This document shows, one piece after another, positions 33,653-42,506 of a DNA stretch of 64,000 nucleotides. The stretch's first letter is position 1. Each line of letters opens with the position of its first letter. Position numbers and translations under genes: made by a program. Under the pieces are notes generated by a model. The model did not search any database, was not told where the DNA came from, and saw only the letters and a list, made by a program, of their open reading frames with translations. The DNA comes from Pontibacter akesuensis (GTDB lineage Bacteria > Bacteroidota > Bacteroidia > Cytophagales > Hymenobacteraceae). Where the stretch lies: the NCBI RefSeq assembly GCF_001611675.1, contig NZ_CP014766.1:2232001-2296000 (forward strand). The letters run 5' to 3'.

Positions 33653-35026
33653 TTATCCTCTTTGCTCTTTCCAGAGTTGGTTGAATGATTTTTTAGGCAC
33701 GTGTAGCGGTTCGCGGCGCTTGCTCCAGGTATCTTTCAGCACGCGCTTCAGCACGAAGTTCTTGATGCCCGCTGGCGCCAGGTTCAGTAGCGTGCGGCTC
33801 TTCATGGCTTTCAGCCAGAACTTCATTACGGTTGTTTCCTGGCTATCGGCCATGCCCTGGTCTACGCTCTGCTTGCGGTTGAGCAGCAGCAGGTTGTGGA
33901 TGTTGATCTTGACCGGGCAAACCGAGGTGCAGGCACCGCAAAGGGAGCTGGCATAACTGAGGTGCTTGTTTTCGGCCATCCCACTCAGGTGTGGCGTGAT
34001 GACTGACCCGATTGGGCCGCTGTAGGTGGTTTCGTACGTGTGGCCGCCGATGTTTTTGTACACCGGGCACACGTTCAGGCAGGCACCGCAGCGGATGCAG
34101 TTCAGGGCTTCGCGCTTTTCGGGCAGGGCCAGTAGTTCTGTGCGGCCGTTATCGAGCAGTATCACGTACATCTCCTCCGGGCCGTCCTTCTCCTTCGGTT
34201 GGCGCGGACCCGTAAAGATGGTGTTGTACACCGTCACGTTCTGCCCGGTGCCGCTGGTGCTAAGCAGGGGCCAGAAAAGGTCCAGGTCCATGACGGACGG
34301 AATCATTTTCTCGATTCCCACGATGGCGATGTGCGTCTTCGGGAAGGTGGTGGAGAGGCGTCCGTTTCCTTCGTTCTCCGTTACGGCCACGCCCCCGATG
34401 TCGGCGATCAAAAAGTTGCCGCCAGTTATGCCTACCTCGGCCGACGTATACTTCTCGCGCAGCAGCCTGCGAGCTACCCCTACCAGCTCCTCAGCGTTGT
34501 CGGTAGGAGGGATGCCCAGCTTGCGCACAAACAGGTCGGCAATGTCTTTCTTAGACATGTGCATGGCAGGCGTCACGATATGGTACGGCCGCTGCTCGGC
34601 CAGCTGCACAATGTACTCGCCCAAATCGGTTTCCACCGTCTCGATGCCGTTCTTCTCCAGGTAATCGTTCAGGTGAATCTCCTCAGTCGTCATCGACTTA
34701 GACTTCACGATGGAGCGGGCGCGCTTGCGCTTCATGATCTCCCCAATCTCCTTTAAAGCCTCCTGCGCGTCGCGGGCCCAGATTACCTTGCCCCCACGGG
34801 CGGTAAAGTTAGACTCGAACTCCATCAGGTACTTATCAAGGTTGTTGATGGTATTTGTCTTGATGAAAGAACCGCGCTCCCGGGCCAGTTCATGGTCAGA
34901 ATATTGGGTAAGGCCACGCTGCACAGCGGCGTTATACTTGCCGATGTTGAATTTGATGGTGGCGCGGTGGCCCTGGTCGAATGATTTTGTCTCTGCGTCC
35001 AGCAGAAATTGCTTCAGTTTGCTCAT
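33653..35026 (-). CDS. lutB: Lactate utilization protein B-like iron-sulfur protein
   Basis: This is the ferredoxin-type subunit of the LutABC L-lactate oxidation system, or a close relative. The 457-residue product has a LUD domain (about 60-290; VKSKSMTTEEIHLNDYLEKNG, TGGNFLIADIGGVAVTENEGN). Two [4Fe-4S] motifs follow, CIRCGACLNVCP and CGACTSVCP, then a C-terminal LutB-type region. ATG 35026 (MSKLKQFLLDAE) was chosen over the frame start at 35056. No lutA or lutC is adjacent, so the pathway assignment is by homology only. Confidence 0.85.
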   Translation of the reverse strand: MSKLKQFLLDAETKSFDQGHRATIKFNIGKYNAAVQRGLTQYSDHELARERGSFIKTNTINNLDKYLMEFESNFTARGGKVIWARDAQEALKEIGEIMKRKRARSIVKSKSMTTEEIHLNDYLEKNGIETVETDLGEYIVQLAEQRPYHIVTPAMHMSKKDIADLFVRKLGIPPTDNAEELVGVARRLLREKYTSAEVGITGGNFLIADIGGVAVTENEGNGRLSTTFPKTHIAIVGIEKMIPSVMDLDLFWPLLSTSGTGQNVTVYNTIFTGPRQPKEKDGPEEMYVILLDNGRTELLALPEKREALNCIRCGACLNVCPVYKNIGGHTYETTYSGPIGSVITPHLSGMAENKHLSYASSLCGACTSVCPVKINIHNLLLLNRKQSVDQGMADSQETTVMKFWLKAMKSRTLLNLAPAGIKNFVLKRVLKDTWSKRREPLHVPKKSFNQLWKEQRG

Positions 35027-35086
35027 ACTTATCTCCCCTACGTTTTCCCGGGGCAAAGGCTGCTCTGCGACAGTATGCCCCTACAA

Positions 35087-35121
35087 AAGAAAAACACCCT
35101 TAAAGTTAGGGTGTTTTTCTT
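35087..35121 (-). terminator. Terminator of the M28 peptidase gene
   Basis: A perfect 14-base stem (35087-35100 with 35108-35121) has a 7-base loop and is T-rich on the minus strand. It lies about 100 bases after the M28 stop. Confidence 0.82.
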
Positions 35122-35224
35122 AATAAATTGTGAATTAGCGGCCTTGGGCGCTCATTCTATACTTGATAACTCTTTAACCTACGTTCTTATTGCCAACCAG
35201 TAACTCAGAACGCACCATTCAACG

Positions 35225-36871
35225 CTATTTCTTATTGCTGTCCACCACAATGCGGTTGTCGCGGTTAGCCAGTTCCCAAGTCACGTGGAACGCGAGGCGC
35301 GCTACCTTTTCGGCGCTCTCGAAGATGATTTTGTCTACCTCGTCGCTTGGCTTGTGGTAATCATCGTGCACCCCGTTAAAATAGAACACAATCGGAATGC
35401 CGTGCTTGGCGAAGTTGTAGTGGTCCGAGCGGTAGTAGAAACGGTTTGGGTCGTTCTCGTCGTTGAAAGTATAATCGAGCTTCAGGTTCACGTACTTCTC
35501 GTTCATCGCCTCGTTAATCTGGTGCAATTCTGAAGAAAGCTTGTCAGCACCGATCGAGTAGATGTAGTTGCTGTCGTTGGTCTTCTCGTGCTCATAGTCC
35601 ATGCGGCCGATCATGTCGATGTTAACGTTGGCCACCGTGTTCGCGAGCGGGAAGATCGGGTTCTCCGAATAGTACTCAGAGCCCAGCAAGCCTTTTTCCT
35701 CAGCGGTAACCGTCATAAACAACACGCTGCGGCGCGGGCCATAACCGTCTTTCTTGGCCTGTGCAAATGCCTCGGCCAGTTCCAGCACAGCCACCGTGCC
35801 GGAGCCGTCGTCGTTCGCGCCGTTAAAGATTTTGTCACCTTCCAAAGCTTCTTCCACGCCTACGTGGTCATAGTGTGCGGTTACCACCACCACTTCGTCT
35901 TTCTTGTCAGAACCCTCAATGTAGCCCAGCACGTTTTCTGTTGGCAGCGGCTCAGATTTGCGCTCTGTCATAATCTTCACATCCTTGGCGGCGGTGAAGG
36001 TGGCGGCAACAGGCTTGCCTGCTGTGGCAACCTGCTTGTTATAGCCGATCAGTTTCTCGGTGGTAGTGCCCAGTAAAGATGCTCCCGCCACCGGCGAGAT
36101 GAACATGGTGGCTGCGCTTGGGTTCTCGTTGCTGCTCTTCAGCCCGATAGACGGACGGTTGGCATAGGCCTTATAGCGCTGCGTGAGGCTGTTGAACTCG
36201 CCCGGGTTGGTGCCCGTCACGATCATTACCGCCTTTGCGCCGCGCTTGGTAGCCGCGTTGCGCTTAGAACGGTAGTCGTTGCCCCAGTCAGAAGCTTTAT
36301 CGGTGCCGCTGATCAGGTAGTTTCCGTTCGGGCCTTTCGGCTCGCCGGCCAGTACCACGAGTACTTTCCCTTTTACATCCAGGTTGTTGTAGTCCGAGTA
36401 CTTGGCGTCGTCAATACCGTAACCGGCAAAAACCACATCCACAGCCTGCTCTGTCTGGAAAGGGGAGCTGCCGAGCACAAAGAAATCCTGCATCATCAGG
36501 TACTTTTCCTTGCCCACTGTCATGTAGCCATCACCCCACTGGCTCTTCTCCAGGTCGAAGGTTTGGTAATAGGGGTTGGTGGTATTGCTTTGCACCGGTC
36601 CTGTCAGGCCATCCTCCCGAAACTCGCGGGAGATGTATTCTGCTGCCATTTTCTGGCCTTTCTCGCCGGTGTTGCGGCCTTCGTACTCATCCGAAGCGAT
36701 GATGGTGAGGTGCTTTGACAGGTCTGCCGCCGTGATGGTGGCCGCATACGTAGGAGCCGCTTCGCTCAGTTTTGCCGCGTCGGTTATGGGGCCTTTGCTG
36801 GCGCTGGGCGTCTGGGCACAGCCATAGCCGAGGGCAGCCAGCAGCAAGCAAGCATAGAGATTATTTCTCAT
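35225..36871 (-). CDS. M28-family zinc metallopeptidase lipoprotein
   Basis: The 548-residue product has a lipoprotein signal (ALGYGC). A PA-type insert domain lies at about residues 125-310. The M28 aminopeptidase core shows its zinc and catalytic residues in TAHYDHVG, FNGANDDGSGTVAVLELAEAF, TAEEKGLLGSEYY, NVNIDMIGRMD and HDDYHKPSDEVDKI. It probably removes N-terminal residues from peptides at the cell envelope. It lies 112 bases downstream of ispF on the same strand. Confidence 0.92.
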   Translation of the reverse strand: MRNNLYACLLLAALGYGCAQTPSASKGPITDAAKLSEAAPTYAATITAADLSKHLTIIASDEYEGRNTGEKGQKMAAEYISREFREDGLTGPVQSNTTNPYYQTFDLEKSQWGDGYMTVGKEKYLMMQDFFVLGSSPFQTEQAVDVVFAGYGIDDAKYSDYNNLDVKGKVLVVLAGEPKGPNGNYLISGTDKASDWGNDYRSKRNAATKRGAKAVMIVTGTNPGEFNSLTQRYKAYANRPSIGLKSSNENPSAATMFISPVAGASLLGTTTEKLIGYNKQVATAGKPVAATFTAAKDVKIMTERKSEPLPTENVLGYIEGSDKKDEVVVVTAHYDHVGVEEALEGDKIFNGANDDGSGTVAVLELAEAFAQAKKDGYGPRRSVLFMTVTAEEKGLLGSEYYSENPIFPLANTVANVNIDMIGRMDYEHEKTNDSNYIYSIGADKLSSELHQINEAMNEKYVNLKLDYTFNDENDPNRFYYRSDHYNFAKHGIPIVFYFNGVHDDYHKPSDEVDKIIFESAEKVARLAFHVTWELANRDNRIVVDSNKK

Positions 36872-36982
36872 GGGTTAATTTGAGTAAGGTGTGGTTATGT
36901 ATTGTTGCGTTTATTAGTGCAGGTTAGACGGACAAGGCAGCCGCAGGTTTAACAGGCGCTGCAAAAAGCCATGCTGTTTTAC

Positions 36983-37468
36983 CTACTCTTTTACGATGAG
37001 CACGGTTGCATAAGCCGCCACGCCCTCTTTCTTGCCCACAAAGCCAAGCTGTTCGGTGGTGGTGGCTTTGATGGAGATATCCTCTTCCGGAATGCCCATT
37101 ACCTCGGCCAAGCAGGTTTTCATGGTGGGGATGTGCGGGTTCACCTTTGGCTCCTGCAGGCACACGGTAGAGTCGATGTTGCCAATTTCGTAGCCCTCCT
37201 TAGCCAATAGCTGCACCACCTCTTTTAGCAATATCTTAGAGTCGATGCCTTTATACTTAGGGTCCTTATCGGAGAAGTGGAAGCCTATATCGCGCATGTT
37301 CGCGGCGCCGAGCAAGGCATCGCAAATCACGTGGATGAGCACATCGGCGTCGGAGTGGCCGAGCGCCCCGTGCGTGTGCGGTATTTTGATGCCGCCGAGC
37401 CAGAAATCAAGCCCTTCCTGCAGTTGGTGCACATCATAGCCGAAGCCGGTTCTTATCTTTAGTTTCAT
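36983..37468 (-). CDS. ispF: 2-C-methyl-D-erythritol 2,4-cyclodiphosphate synthase
   Basis: This enzyme forms the cyclic diphosphate in the non-mevalonate (MEP) isoprenoid pathway. The 161-residue product has GYDVHQL and ALGHSDADVLIHVICDALLGAANMRDIGFHFSD with metal ligands Asp and His, and C-terminal SIKATTTEQLGFVGKKEGVAAYATVLI. ATG 37468 (MKLKIRTGFGYDVH) is the family start; the open frame runs back to 37666 without similarity. A small hairpin, CTTCTGCC with GGCAGAAG (37493-37513), lies in its leader. Confidence 0.94.
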   Translation of the reverse strand: MKLKIRTGFGYDVHQLQEGLDFWLGGIKIPHTHGALGHSDADVLIHVICDALLGAANMRDIGFHFSDKDPKYKGIDSKILLKEVVQLLAKEGYEIGNIDSTVCLQEPKVNPHIPTMKTCLAEVMGIPEEDISIKATTTEQLGFVGKKEGVAAYATVLIVKE

Positions 37469-37797
37469 TTTGCTGTTTGTGTGATGGCCATACTTCTGCC
37501 GCCGGGGCAGAAGCACGAAAGGTAAAAATAGCCAATTAGGGGCTAAATTGATAATTGGAATGTCGCTTTTTGCTTTTCCTGCCCTTATACGGTTGCGGCA
37601 CCTTCTGTTGCTGTGCAATGCGTGGCGATGGGTGATAATCCCTTTGGAGGGAACTGTCGTATCCACTTAATTAACGGCTCATGTCGGGCAAGAGCATCTT
37701 TTCGGCTGCGAAGTACTTACCGGAACCTACCCTTGCTTAGGCTGAAGCATAAATGCACCCCAAATTATCTTCCTGTTCCAACTTGTAAAAACATTCC
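37469..37797. other. Gene-free divergent gap between ispF and the DUF2243 gene
   Basis: The 329 bases separate two divergent genes. Apart from an 8-base-stem hairpin at 37493-37513 in the ispF leader, I see no gene, no clear TAnnTTTG promoter pair and no repeat. Confidence 0.5.
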
Positions 37798-38271
37798 ATG
37801 GACCTAACTGAGCAACATCAGGTTGATACGAGCCGATCCCGGTGGGTGGGGGTACTGCTAGGGGTTGGCGTGATGGCCGCCGTAGATGAGATCATCTTTC
37901 ACCAGCTCCTGGCCTGGCACCACTTCTACGACCAGTCCACGCCAGCCATCGGTTTGCTGACCGACGGTCTGTTGCATGCCGCAGAATTGGTGGCGATTGT
38001 GGCAGGCTTCTTTATGCTCTCCGACTTACACTACCGGCGCGCACTGGCCGCTAATTGGGCATGGGCCGGTTTCTTCCTGGGGCTGGGTGGGTTTCAGTTG
38101 TTCGATGGCATTGTAGACCACAAGGTGCTGCGCCTGCACCAGGTTCGGTATGGCGTGGAAGATATTCTGCCGTACGACATCGCCTGGAACTTGGCTGGAG
38201 TTATACTTCTGGCGATAGGAGCCTGGCTAACCTGGCGTGCCCGGTCTGCACAGCATCATACAGCAAACTAA
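37798..38271 (+). CDS. DUF2243 membrane protein
   Basis: The 157-residue product has four predicted membrane helices. Conserved polar motifs are VDEIIFHQLLAWHHFYD, DGLLHAAELVAIVAGFFML, and FQLFDGIVDHKVLRLHQVR. The histidine-rich helices suggest metal or heme contact. It starts 11 bases before the ctaG-like gene, a pair frequently found together, which suggests a role in cytochrome oxidase assembly or copper handling (inference). Confidence 0.85.
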   Translation: MDLTEQHQVDTSRSRWVGVLLGVGVMAAVDEIIFHQLLAWHHFYDQSTPAIGLLTDGLLHAAELVAIVAGFFMLSDLHYRRALAANWAWAGFFLGLGGFQLFDGIVDHKVLRLHQVRYGVEDILPYDIAWNLAGVILLAIGAWLTWRARSAQHHTAN

Positions 38272-38282
38272 GCGTTGTGGAG

Positions 38283-39083
38283 ATGACAGGGCAGCACATG
38301 GACATGGGTTCCGCAAGTATGGCATCGTACCTGGTGCCGTGGCTGCTGGTGGCGGTGCTGTTGGGAGCTTACGTGTTTGCAGTGCTACAGCAGCAACGGG
38401 CCGGGAAGCAGTGGAGCCGCTGGCGTACGGCGAGTTTTATACTTGGGTGCAGCCTGTTAGTGATAGCCATGGCACCGGGGCTGGCGCAGTATGCGCACCA
38501 CGATTTGCGCGGCCACATGGTGCAGCACCTGCTGGTGGGCATGCTGGCCCCGCTGGGTTTGGTCTTAGCCGCTCCTGTCACGCTGGCCCTGCGCACGCTG
38601 CCCGTTTCAGCCGCCCGAAGTATAACTGCCCTGCTTAAGAGCCGCCCTGTGCATTGGCTGGGCCATCCTGTCCCGGCGCTGTTGCTGAACATCGGCGGCA
38701 TGTACCTGCTTTACCTAACGCCGCTTTACACTCTAACCTTAACCAATCCTTTCCTGCATCACCTGGTGCACGCCCACTTTCTGCTGGCGGGTTGCCTGTT
38801 TGTGTGGGCCATCGCAGGCCCAGATTTCAATCCAAACCGCGCAGGAAAGTATACCCGGCTGGCGGTGCTGTTTGTAAGTATGGCGGCGCACGCGTACCTC
38901 AGCAAGTTCATGTACGCCTATGTCTGGCCCCGCAACACGCCGCACGACGTGGCGCAGATTCAGGAGGCAGCCCAGCTTATGTACTACGGAGGCGACTTTG
39001 CAGAACTGCTGCTCGTGATCGCTTTCTTTGCCTCCTGGTACCAGCGCCGGAATCCACATGCCTTTAAGCTGCAGCCAGTATAA
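38283..39083 (+). CDS. ctaG: Cytochrome c oxidase assembly protein, caa3-type CtaG family
   Basis: The 266-residue integral membrane protein has about seven helices. The family motifs are HHDLRGHMVQHLLVGMLAPLGLVLAAPVTL, HHLVHAHFLLAGCLFVWAIAG and MYYGGDFAELLLVIAFF. CtaG proteins of this type help build copper centres of heme-copper oxidases. The longer frame from 38055 overlaps the DUF2243 gene, so ATG 38283 was chosen. It is followed by a bidirectional terminator. Confidence 0.87.
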   Translation: MTGQHMDMGSASMASYLVPWLLVAVLLGAYVFAVLQQQRAGKQWSRWRTASFILGCSLLVIAMAPGLAQYAHHDLRGHMVQHLLVGMLAPLGLVLAAPVTLALRTLPVSAARSITALLKSRPVHWLGHPVPALLLNIGGMYLLYLTPLYTLTLTNPFLHHLVHAHFLLAGCLFVWAIAGPDFNPNRAGKYTRLAVLFVSMAAHAYLSKFMYAYVWPRNTPHDVAQIQEAAQLMYYGGDFAELLLVIAFFASWYQRRNPHAFKLQPV

Positions 39084-39104
39084 CTCTTTGGCTGGCTCTA
39101 AAAC

Positions 39105-39138
39105 AAAAAACCAGCTACCCTTCGGCAGCTGGTTTTTT
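39105..39138. terminator. Bidirectional terminator between ctaG and the oxidoreductase operon
   Basis: A perfect 12-base stem (39105-39116 with 39127-39138) has a 10-base loop, an A run on one side and a T run on the other. Confidence 0.88.
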
Positions 39139-39169
39139 GCATTAGAATCTATTGAATGATACCCGTAGT

Positions 39170-40273
39170 TTAGGCGTTCACTTCCTCCAGCGTAGGATAG
39201 TCGATGTAACCTTCGGCACCGGGCGCATAGAACTTGCTGGTGTCGGGCTTCTGCAGCTCTGCATCCTGTGTAAAGCGCTCCGGCAGGTCGGGGTTGGCGA
39301 TGAATGGCACGCCGTACGCTACCATGTCGGCGTCACCTGCCTCAATTACCTCGTTGCCTGATTCCTGCGTAAAGCCGCCGTTGATGATCAGGTTGCCTTT
39401 GTAGATCGGGCGGTAACGCTTGGCAATATTCAACTCAATGTGCGGCACATCCTTCACAGCCGGCGAAGCTTCCGTCAGGTGCAGGTAAGCCAGGCTATAC
39501 TTGTTCAGCTGCTCAATTATATAGTCGTAGGTAGGGATGGTGTTCTCATCCACCGTAATACCAAAGCCGCCGTGCAGGCTCGGGTTCAGGCGCACGCCTA
39601 CTTTCTCTGCCGGCACTACTTCTTTGATGGCATCCAACACCTCAAAAAGTATTTTGCTGCGGTTTTCTTTTGAACCACCGTACTCGTCAGTGCGGGTGTT
39701 GGCGGTAGTCACGAAGAACTGGTGGAGCAGGTAACCGTTTGAGGCATGCACCTCCACCCCGTCGAAGCCAGCTTCAATGGCGTTTTTGGCTGCGGTTTTA
39801 AAATCCTGCACAATCTGCTTGATCTCAGGTACTGCCAGTTCGCGTGGCGTAACCGTATCCTTAAAGCCCTGGGGCGTGAAAGACTTATCGTTCGGGTTGA
39901 TGGCCGAAGGGCCCACCGGAAGTTCGCCGTTATGGAAATCGGGGTGCGACATACGCCCTACGTGCCACAACTGCAGGAAAATCTTTCCGCCTTCGTCGTG
40001 TACCGCCTCGGTTACTTTCTTCCAGCCTTCCACCTGCTCCTGAGTATAAATACCAGGCGTGTTAATGTAGCCAACAGCCTGTCTTGAAATAGGTGATCCC
40101 TCAGAAACGATCAGTCCGGCACCGGCGCGCTGGCGGTAGTAGGTTACCATCAGGTCGTTGGGCACACTGCCTTCGTTGTCGGCGCGGCTGCGTGTCATCG
40201 GAGCCATGATCACCCGGTTGTTCAGCTCCAGGTCGTGTAGTTTTATCGGTTGTAATAATGCTTGGTTTTCCAT
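39170..40273 (-). CDS. Old-yellow-enzyme-family alkene reductase
   Basis: This FMN-dependent NAD(P)H oxidoreductase reduces activated C=C bonds of electrophiles. The 367-residue barrel shows NRVIMAPMTRSRA, QLWHVGRMSHP, and the HxxN substrate pair in EVHASNGYLLHQF, plus NTRTDEYGGSKENRSK. It is the third gene after the MarR regulator and the aldo/keto reductase on the same strand. The set looks like a response to reactive carbonyls or quinones. The frame opens with TTG at 40285; ATG 40273 (MENQALLQPIKL) fits better. Confidence 0.93.
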   Translation of the reverse strand: MENQALLQPIKLHDLELNNRVIMAPMTRSRADNEGSVPNDLMVTYYRQRAGAGLIVSEGSPISRQAVGYINTPGIYTQEQVEGWKKVTEAVHDEGGKIFLQLWHVGRMSHPDFHNGELPVGPSAINPNDKSFTPQGFKDTVTPRELAVPEIKQIVQDFKTAAKNAIEAGFDGVEVHASNGYLLHQFFVTTANTRTDEYGGSKENRSKILFEVLDAIKEVVPAEKVGVRLNPSLHGGFGITVDENTIPTYDYIIEQLNKYSLAYLHLTEASPAVKDVPHIELNIAKRYRPIYKGNLIINGGFTQESGNEVIEAGDADMVAYGVPFIANPDLPERFTQDAELQKPDTSKFYAPGAEGYIDYPTLEEVNA

Positions 40274-40368
40274 TTCAGTTATCAATTATCATTTATCAAT
40301 TGTCAGAGGAATAGGTGCTAACAGCAAAACCATTCACTCATTCAAAATCCAGTTATTCAAAATTAGAT

Positions 40369-41187
40369 TTAGTCCCAATCCGGGGCGAAGGAAGGGTTGA
40401 TGAGGCGGTTATTTTGCTGCGTCAGCTTGTTTACCTGCTGCACCTCGTCCTGTGTCAGCTCAAAGTCGAAAATGTCGAAGTTAGATTTCATGTGCGATTC
40501 CTTGCCACTCTTTGGGATAGCCATTACGCCGTCCTGCTGTATGAGCCAGCGCAGCGTTACCTGTACTTCGCTTTTGCCATACTTGCCGCCGATGCTTTTC
40601 AGCGTCTCGTTACCCATCACCTGGCCTTGTGCAATCGGGCTATAGGCCGTCAGCGAAAGGTCGTGCTGGCGCAGGTAGTTGTAGAGTTTGTCCTGGTTCA
40701 GGAAAGGGTGGTATTCCACTTGGTTGGTGATGATGTTGGCACCTGTGGCCAGTACTTTATTTAACAGGGCAGTGGTGTGGTTACTCACGCCGATGTGTTT
40801 GGTATAGCCTTTTTCCTGCGCCTTTACCAGCTCGCCAATGTATTCTTCCACAGGAACATCCGAGTTTGGCCAGTGAATCAACAGCAGGTCTACGGCATCT
40901 ACTTTCAGCTTCCTTAAGCTTTCCTCTACCGAAGGCAGAAACGTTTGCCTGCCCAGGTTAGAAGGCAGCACCTTCGTTGTCAGGAACACTTCCTCGCGGT
41001 TCACGGCTGATGCGTTAATGGCCTTGCCCACACCTTCTTCGTTCCCGTACATCTGGGCGGTGTCGATGTGGCGGTAGCCGGTTTCAAGGGCCGCCTGCAC
41101 CATTTCGTTTGCTGTGGTATTATCCAGCTGGTACGTGCCGAAGCCCAACGCTGGTATGGTGGCTCCTTTTATAGTGATGTCTTTCAT
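40369..41187 (-). CDS. Aldo/keto reductase
   Basis: This NADPH-dependent carbonyl reductase has the full catalytic tetrad: Asp42 (HIDTAQ), Tyr47 (MYGNE), Lys72 (TTKV) and His105 (LIHWPN). The C-terminal cofactor segment is AIPKSGKESHMKSNFDIFDF. ATG 41187 was chosen over the GTG at 41202. A palindrome matching the marR operator lies directly before its start, so it is probably repressed by the MarR protein. Confidence 0.94.
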   Translation of the reverse strand: MKDITIKGATIPALGFGTYQLDNTTANEMVQAALETGYRHIDTAQMYGNEEGVGKAINASAVNREEVFLTTKVLPSNLGRQTFLPSVEESLRKLKVDAVDLLLIHWPNSDVPVEEYIGELVKAQEKGYTKHIGVSNHTTALLNKVLATGANIITNQVEYHPFLNQDKLYNYLRQHDLSLTAYSPIAQGQVMGNETLKSIGGKYGKSEVQVTLRWLIQQDGVMAIPKSGKESHMKSNFDIFDFELTQDEVQQVNKLTQQNNRLINPSFAPDWD

Positions 41188-41204
41188 AGTATGGGTCTGC
41201 ACAT

Positions 41205-41222
41205 TATTTGTTTATACAAATA
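41205..41222. promoter_or_regulatory. Candidate MarR operator before the aldo/keto reductase gene
   Basis: TATTTGTTTATACAAATA consists of 7-base inverted arms around TTAT. It shares the core TTTGTWTATACAA with the palindrome at the marR promoter (41722-41739). Confidence 0.6.
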
Positions 41223-41240
41223 TCAAAATAAAAAAAATCG

Positions 41241-41690
41241 CTAGCCGCGTAGTTTATCCAACAGGTTGCTGGCAAGAACAGCTTCCTCGGTTGTAAGGTT
41301 TTCAAAGCTGGCAAAAAGTTGTGGAAACTTTGCATCTACCTCCTGCAGTTTCTCTGTGCCTTTCTCCGTCAGGCGCACCTCGATCATGCGGCGGTTGCTC
41401 TGGCAGATATCACGGGTAACGTAGCCTTTCTCGATTAATTTGTCAATGAGGCGGGTCACATTGGAGTTGCGGTCTACCATGCGGTTCTGAATATCGCCGA
41501 AGCACACGGGGTTGGGGTGCTGGCCGCGCAGAATCGCCAGCACGTTGTGCTGCTGCAGCGTCAGGCCCAGCTCCTTAAAGAACGGCGTCATCTGCTGGTT
41601 CAGCCAGTTGTTTGTAAACAACAGGTTGGCCATCAAACGGCGGTAATCGTTCTTGAACTCCTTCTGGTGTATTTCGTCTTCTATTCGCAT
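41241..41690 (-). CDS. MarR-family transcriptional regulator
   Basis: The 149-residue winged-helix protein has the MarR core LGLTLQQHNVLAILRGQ, RMVDRNSNVTRLIDKLIEKGYVTRDICQSNRRMIEVRLTEKG. It heads a minus-strand operon with an aldo/keto reductase and an old yellow enzyme. A near-ideal promoter with a palindrome over its -33 element lies in front of it. Autorepression, relieved by electrophiles or quinones, is the likely scheme (inference). Cys positions suited for redox sensing are at CFGDIQ and DICQSN. Confidence 0.92.
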   Translation of the reverse strand: MRIEDEIHQKEFKNDYRRLMANLLFTNNWLNQQMTPFFKELGLTLQQHNVLAILRGQHPNPVCFGDIQNRMVDRNSNVTRLIDKLIEKGYVTRDICQSNRRMIEVRLTEKGTEKLQEVDAKFPQLFASFENLTTEEAVLASNLLDKLRG

Positions 41691-41706
41691 AGTTTAGCTT
41701 GTCCTA

Positions 41707-41739
41707 CAAAGGTACGGATAATGTTTGTATATACAATAT
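41707..41739 (-). promoter_or_regulatory. marR promoter with overlapping palindromic operator
   Basis: Read on the minus strand, this is TTG (41734-41736), a 19-base spacer and TACCTTTG (41707-41714), a perfect consensus promoter. The -33 TTG is the first part of a perfect palindrome, TTGTATATACAA (41725-41736). A bound dimer would cover the -33 element. Confidence 0.7.
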
Positions 41740-41834
41740 TTGTAGGTGTAAGGTTACAGATAGTGATTAGAAACAGGATTCTCTGTTCCTGCTGGAGCCC
41801 TGCCCGTGCGAAGTATACTTTATGCTAAAAAGCC

Positions 41835-41862
41835 AAAGCGCGGAGTTCGTGCTCCGCGCTTT
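41835..41862 (-). terminator. Hairpin terminator of the PepSY-like lipoprotein gene
   Basis: A perfect 11-base GC-rich stem (41835-41845 with 41852-41862) has a 6-base loop, followed on the minus strand by a T-rich stretch. Just upstream lies the perfect palindrome AAGTATACTT (41811-41820), two overlapping copies of the iterated word. Confidence 0.65.
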
Positions 41863-41897
41863 GTGCCAGGTGTATGATTCTTCGTTTAAATACTGTT

Positions 41898-42350
41898 TTA
41901 GTCCCAGTAAGAAATCTGTGCCTGTTCCTGCCCATCGGCGGCGAGTACTACTCTCTTCTCCATGTTGTCCTTTTTCAGGTCAACCTGGTAGTAGCGGGTG
42001 CCAGCTTTATCCACTACCTCAGCATCATCGATGCGGTAGTCGGTATAATGCTGTGTGATGACTGTTTTTACCTCCTCTGGGAGTTCTGTGGCCGTGATAT
42101 CATACTTGTGCATCAGCATTTCGCCCGATGCGGTAAACAAGGCGCTGTACTCGACAGTATTCATATCGAAATCCACTTCGTAATTGGCTTCCTTTTTCTC
42201 CCACTCAAAATTTATTGCGTTGGTAAATGTTTTTACCAAAGATGCCTTTACCTCGGCAGGTACTTTATCCGGGGCCAAGTCCTGGTCCTCTTTATCGCAG
42301 GCGAACAAAGTGCTGCTTGCAAGTAGAATGGCTAACATTGCTGGTTTCAT
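41898..42350 (-). CDS. PepSY-like lipoprotein
   Basis: The 150-residue product has a lipoprotein signal (LASSTLFACDKED). Two PepSY-like repeats follow (VKASLVKTFTNAINFEWEKKEANYEVDFDMNTVEYSALFTASGEML and VKTVITQHYTDYRIDDAEVVDKAGTRYYQVDLKK). Such proteins are common in Bacteroidota and may inhibit or protect envelope proteases; the function is not established. It stands alone on the minus strand. Confidence 0.82.
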   Translation of the reverse strand: MKPAMLAILLASSTLFACDKEDQDLAPDKVPAEVKASLVKTFTNAINFEWEKKEANYEVDFDMNTVEYSALFTASGEMLMHKYDITATELPEEVKTVITQHYTDYRIDDAEVVDKAGTRYYQVDLKKDNMEKRVVLAADGQEQAQISYWD

Positions 42351-42453
42351 GGTTCTGTTTTTTTGAAGTATGGTAAATAATTACACTTCAAAACTAGAAC
42401 CCAAACCTGAAGTGAATCTGGAGTGCAGGCAGAAATAGCAGATATTCAAAAAT

Positions 42454-42489
42454 AAAAAAGGAGGTCCTGTAGCGTTGGCCTCCTTTTTT
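42454..42489 (-). terminator. Terminator of the M16 peptidase gene
   Basis: The 11-base stem AAAAAAGGAGG (42454-42464) with CCTCCTTTTTT (42479-42489) encloses a 14-base loop. It lies 17 bases past the M16 stop on the minus strand. Confidence 0.85.
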
Positions 42490-42506
42490 TTGTGGAAAGT
42501 ATAAAG

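Noticed and set aside
37493-37513. Riboswitch in the ispF leader
   Set aside because: Only a single 8-base hairpin is present, without a conserved aptamer pattern.
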